A stretch of DNA of 64,000 nt, from contig CANLWN010000004.1 of NCBI GenBank assembly GCA_947494825.1, forward strand, positions 1-64,000. The letters are read 5' to 3'. Each line of letters starts with the position of its first letter. The first letter of the stretch is position 1. Both the position numbers and the translations under genes were made by a program. Shown piece after piece: positions 61,166 through 64,000 of this stretch. The stretch is from an uncultured Flavobacteriaceae bacterium. Lineage in GTDB: Bacteria > Bacteroidota > Bacteroidia > Flavobacteriales > Flavobacteriaceae. The notes beneath the pieces were generated by a model. It worked only from the letters and a program-made list of their open reading frames with translations, ran no database searches and was not told the origin of the DNA.

Positions 61166-62869
61166 ATGAATCAAGATGTCCTTTATGATGCCATTGTTGT
61201 GGGTACCGGAATCAGTGGTGGTTGGGCCGCAAAAGAACTTTGCGAACAAGGGCTAAAGACCCTTGTACTTGAACGTGGCCCCATGGTGAAGCACATAGCG
61301 GATTATAAAACGATGAACGACGACCCTTGGGATTATCCACTAAAGGGGGAACTTTCAAAAGAGGAATTAAAAAACTATTCGGTACAACGCAGGTTGTCCT
61401 GGGCACCCAAGGAAGACGTAAAGCACTTTTTTGTGAACGATTTGGAACATCCCTATGTGGAGACCAAGCGGTTCGATTGGATCCGCGGCTATCACGTTGG
61501 CGGGCGTTCCCTGACCTGGGGACGTCAAAGCTACCGATGGAGCGATATCGATTTTGAGGCCAATAAAAAGGAAGGCATAGGAGTGGATTGGCCTGTGAGG
61601 TATAAGGACATTTCCCCCTGGTATGACAAAGTGGAGGAATATATTGGCGTTAGTGGGGAGAAACTAGGATTAAAACAATTGCCCGACGGTAAGTTTCAAC
61701 CGCCCATGGACCTTCATTGTGCCGAGGTAGACCTGAAAAATGCGATGCAGGAAAAATTTGATGATGGTCGTCTACTTACCATAGGACGGGTAGCACATAT
61801 TACGGACAAGGCCGGGAACTTTGAGGGAAGAAATCCATGTCAATACCGGAACAGGTGTTGGCGCGGATGTCCTTTTGGAGGATACTTTAGCAGCAATTCC
61901 TCTACCTTGCCCGCGGCCGAACGCACGGGCAACATGACCTTAAGACCAAATTCTATCGTACATGAGGTCCTCTATGATGAAGACAGCAAACGGGCAACAG
62001 GCGTCAGGGTAATCGATAGGGAAACACATGAAACCTTGGCGTTCAAGGCCAAGGTAATTTTCCTTTGCGCTTCCGCCATGGCTTCGGTAGGTATCCTACT
62101 GCAATCCAAATCCAAGCGTTTTCCCAACGGCCTAGGCAATGATTCCGATGCGCTTGGCAGAGGTATTATGGACCATCATTACAAATTGGGCGCTACGGCA
62201 AAAGTGGAGGGCCATTTGGATAAATATTACAAGGGACGAAGGCCCAATGGGTTTTACATTCCCCGCTTTGTGAACCTCAATGATAAGACGAAACGAGAAG
62301 ATTACTTACGTGGTTTTGGCTACCAGGGCGGGGCCAGTAGGCAGGATTGGACAAGTGCGGTAGCCGAATTAGGGTACGGCCAGTCCCTAAAGGATCATAT
62401 CCTGGAACCTGGAGGCTGGCAGATCGGCGCCACCGGCTTTGGGGAATTCTTACCCTATGATGATAATCGCGTTCGTCTAAGTCACGATAAAAAGGATCAG
62501 TGGGGATTGCCGCAGTTGGACTTTGATGTGGAGTTTAAGGAGAATGAATATCGTATGCGGGAGGCCATGGTCCAGGAAATTATGGCCATGTTCGCTGCCG
62601 CAGGATTCAAGGATATAAAACCATTTGAAGAAACTACGGGTCCAGGACTTGGCATTCATGAAATGGGCGGTGCCCGTATGGGTAGGGATCCCAAAACCTC
62701 CGTGCTGAACGAAAACAATCAAATTCATGCCGTTTCAAATGTATACGTAACGGACGGTGCCTTTATGACCTCGGCCAGCTGCGTGAACCCGTCCTTGACC
62801 TATATGGCATTTACCGCGCGAGCGGCGGCCCATGCGGCACGGAATTTTAAAGCAGGAAAATTCTCTTAA
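61166..62869 (+). CDS. GMC family oxidoreductase
   Basis: 567 residues, FAD enzyme. The N-terminal dinucleotide motif is G-T-G-I-S-G-G-W-A-A-K-E-L. The middle has a Cys-containing segment (P-C-Q-Y-R-N-R-C-W-R-G-C-P-F-G-G) and the C-terminus has H-E-M-G-G-A-R-M-G and N-P-S-L-T-Y-M-A-F-T-A-R-A-A. This form is like the large subunit of gluconate 2-dehydrogenase and related sugar 3-dehydrogenases. No signal peptide is visible. It may oxidise sugars or glycosides at C3, feeding the DUF1080 proteins and isomerase encoded across the promoter. Confidence 0.92.
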   Translation: MNQDVLYDAIVVGTGISGGWAAKELCEQGLKTLVLERGPMVKHIADYKTMNDDPWDYPLKGELSKEELKNYSVQRRLSWAPKEDVKHFFVNDLEHPYVETKRFDWIRGYHVGGRSLTWGRQSYRWSDIDFEANKKEGIGVDWPVRYKDISPWYDKVEEYIGVSGEKLGLKQLPDGKFQPPMDLHCAEVDLKNAMQEKFDDGRLLTIGRVAHITDKAGNFEGRNPCQYRNRCWRGCPFGGYFSSNSSTLPAAERTGNMTLRPNSIVHEVLYDEDSKRATGVRVIDRETHETLAFKAKVIFLCASAMASVGILLQSKSKRFPNGLGNDSDALGRGIMDHHYKLGATAKVEGHLDKYYKGRRPNGFYIPRFVNLNDKTKREDYLRGFGYQGGASRQDWTSAVAELGYGQSLKDHILEPGGWQIGATGFGEFLPYDDNRVRLSHDKKDQWGLPQLDFDVEFKENEYRMREAMVQEIMAMFAAAGFKDIKPFEETTGPGLGIHEMGGARMGRDPKTSVLNENNQIHAVSNVYVTDGAFMTSASCVNPSLTYMAFTARAAAHAARNFKAGKFS

Positions 62870-62882
62870 AACAGATACGTTT

Positions 62883-63341
62883 ATGGATAACGCTTCAGCA
62901 AGAAATATGTGGGGTGACTATTTGGACGCCCATTTGGAAGATGCCTTTGCACCGGCACCCAAAGTGATTCATTTTTGCGATAATGAAAAAGATGCCAATA
63001 CCTGCGCCAAATTGGTGAGTAAAGGCATCAAGAAAGCTACTTCTCATTCCCTACTGGGCCTACAATGTAGAAAGGAGGCTCTCCCCAAACTGGGTGAGTT
63101 TATGGTAATTACGGACTGGGCCGGCAAGGCACAGTGTATTGTACGGACCACCTCGGTACAGCTAAAGCCCTTTTTCAGCATAGATGAGGCCCATGCCCGG
63201 CTAGAAGGAGAAGGGGATAGGAGCCTTGACCATTGGAAAAACACACATTGGGAATATTATACCCGTGAACTGGAACCCTTTAACAAGGTCCCCCGGGAAA
63301 GTATGATCGTGGTGTGCCAGACATTCGAGAAAGTATTTTAA
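62883..63341 (+). CDS. ASCH domain protein
   Basis: 152 residues, cytoplasmic. The ASCH beta-barrel fold shows K-A-T-S-H-S-L-L, G-E-F-M-V-I-T-D-W and C-I-V-R-T-T-S-V, with a G-E-G-D-R-S-L-D-H-W-K segment. ASCH domains bind RNA or modified nucleosides; some act as N4-acetylcytidine amidohydrolases. The start is ATG 62883, 13 bp after the GMC stop; a longer frame would overlap that gene by 38 bases. It has no obvious link to sugar metabolism. Confidence 0.85.
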   Translation: MDNASARNMWGDYLDAHLEDAFAPAPKVIHFCDNEKDANTCAKLVSKGIKKATSHSLLGLQCRKEALPKLGEFMVITDWAGKAQCIVRTTSVQLKPFFSIDEAHARLEGEGDRSLDHWKNTHWEYYTRELEPFNKVPRESMIVVCQTFEKVF

Positions 63342-63345
63342 ACAG

Positions 63346-63370
63346 GAAAGCCGCAAGACGCGGCTTCCCC
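63346..63370. terminator. Hairpin between convergent genes
   Basis: GGAAAGCCGC and GCGGCTTCC pair around AAGAC with one bulged A, just after the ASCH stop. Only a short T tract (CCCTTT) follows. Confidence 0.6.
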
Positions 63371-63395
63371 TTTATAAAAAGTAATTTAATTTCTT

Positions 63396-64000
63396 CTAGG
63401 CATCCATGGATACCCAAACATTTCCCTGTTTATTGGATTCCACGGTAGCTTCTATAAAGTTAAGGCCGCGCACCCCGTCCTGCATGGTAGGGAATTCCCC
63501 ATCATTGTAGTTTTCACCGCGAATGGCTCTTGCCACCCCTAAATAGATGTTGGCCATGGCATCGAAAATTCCCTCCGGATGTCCTGGGGGAAGCTTGGTC
63601 CCTTCCAAGGACAGCTTGCTGTTGTAGGCATGGCCAGGTTTATACACCTGAGCAGGTTCCGTATCGCTTAATCGATAGAGAAAATTAGGCCGTTCCTGCT
63701 CCCAGCGGAAAGCTGCCTTTTCACCATAAATATTAATGGCCAGTCCATTTTCTTCCCCGGTGGCCACCTGACTGCTCCGTATAAGCCCTTTCACATGGTC
63801 GCCCATTCTGATGAGCACGGTCCCATCCACATCCATTTTATTGTCTTCGTACAAATAGTTGAAATCGGCCAGAAGTGTTTTTACCTGAAGTCCGGTGGTG
63901 TACTCGATCATGTTGAAGGCATGCACTCCTATATCGCCCATACAGGAACTAATCCCTGCCTTTTTTGGATCCAAGCGCCATACGCTGGAGCGTTTTTCCT
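63396..64000 (-). CDS. Gfo/Idh/MocA family oxidoreductase (C-terminal part)
   Basis: The frame stays open to the window edge, so the N-terminal NAD(P)-binding part is outside. The visible 200 or so residues are the C-terminal alpha/beta domain. They include W-R-L-D-P-K-K-A-G (start of the substrate domain), G-D-I-G-V-H-A-F-N (catalytic His region) and a long beta sheet with G-H-P-E-G-I-F-D-A-M-A-N. Members of this family oxidise or reduce sugars and cyclitols at C3. It converges with the GMC/ASCH genes and fits the 3-keto-sugar theme of its neighbours. Confidence 0.92.
   Translation of the reverse strand, partial: EKRSSVWRLDPKKAGISSCMGDIGVHAFNMIEYTTGLQVKTLLADFNYLYEDNKMDVDGTVLIRMGDHVKGLIRSSQVATGEENGLAINIYGEKAAFRWEQERPNFLYRLSDTEPAQVYKPGHAYNSKLSLEGTKLPPGHPEGIFDAMANIYLGVARAIRGENYNDGEFPTMQDGVRGLNFIEATVESNKQGNVWVSMDA

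Overview
The window looks like chromosomal DNA of a marine, carotenoid-making member of the Flavobacteriaceae (Bacteroidota). The signs are: repeated matches to the Bacteroidota -7 promoter element TANNTTTG, almost no Shine-Dalgarno sequences, a SusC/SusD pair, a CrtY-type lycopene cyclase, several families typical of the phylum (DUF3078, DUF2141, DUF4097, DUF1080), and many secreted proteins or lipoproteins. Genus cannot be fixed from sequence alone. I see no tRNA, rRNA, CRISPR array, insertion sequence or prophage.

Layout. 1-1060 is non-coding: a 7-bp minisatellite, then a 230-bp tandem array carrying hairpin elements. 1102-3732 is feoA-feoB plus a 49-residue Cys-rich membrane gene. 3887-6696 is an ECF sigma factor, a HEAT-repeat anti-sigma factor and two DUF4097 proteins. 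6757-8693 (minus) has a DUF423 protein and an SDR enzyme under a TetR regulator with two operator-like palindromes. 8844-12101 is a tricorn-type protease. 12134-17168 (minus) holds DUF2141, a small membrane protein, a CPBP protease, a membrane-anchored AraC regulator and an S9 peptidase. 17277-19003 is eda-kdgK (KDPG branch). 19211-20691 is a DtxR-family regulator with a ZIP transporter, divergent from a di-haem protein/Rieske/porin operon (20785-23652). Lycopene cyclase and a polyprenyl diphosphate synthase converge at 24.9 kb.

26251-32910 is a TetR-tolC-adaptor-RND efflux operon behind a 28-bp palindrome. A nested palindromic element follows, then a SusCD pair without sugar enzymes (33783-38055), aspS, a ClC channel with CBS domains, a cold-shock gene, tadA, dxs, a DUF3078 protein and a dGTPase. 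47299-54588 looks like a phosphate-starvation locus: a small secreted protein, a YwqK/MORN-type protein, a candidate small RNA, an OprO/P-type porin and two tandem Pit permeases with fused PhoU-like tails. Several of its promoters carry direct repeats of 11-bp period resembling PHO boxes. The remainder is a CAP lipoprotein, yicC-gmk-nadD, and a 3-keto-sugar type cluster (two DUF1080 proteins, a TIM-barrel isomerase, a GMC oxidoreductase, and a Gfo/Idh/MocA enzyme cut by the window end).

Best candidates for something new: (i) the 11-bp-period repeat set around 47.3-48.6 kb and 33.6 kb with an orphan terminator; (ii) the di-haem/Rieske/porin operon facing a DtxR regulator across three palindromes; (iii) the repeat array at the left edge.
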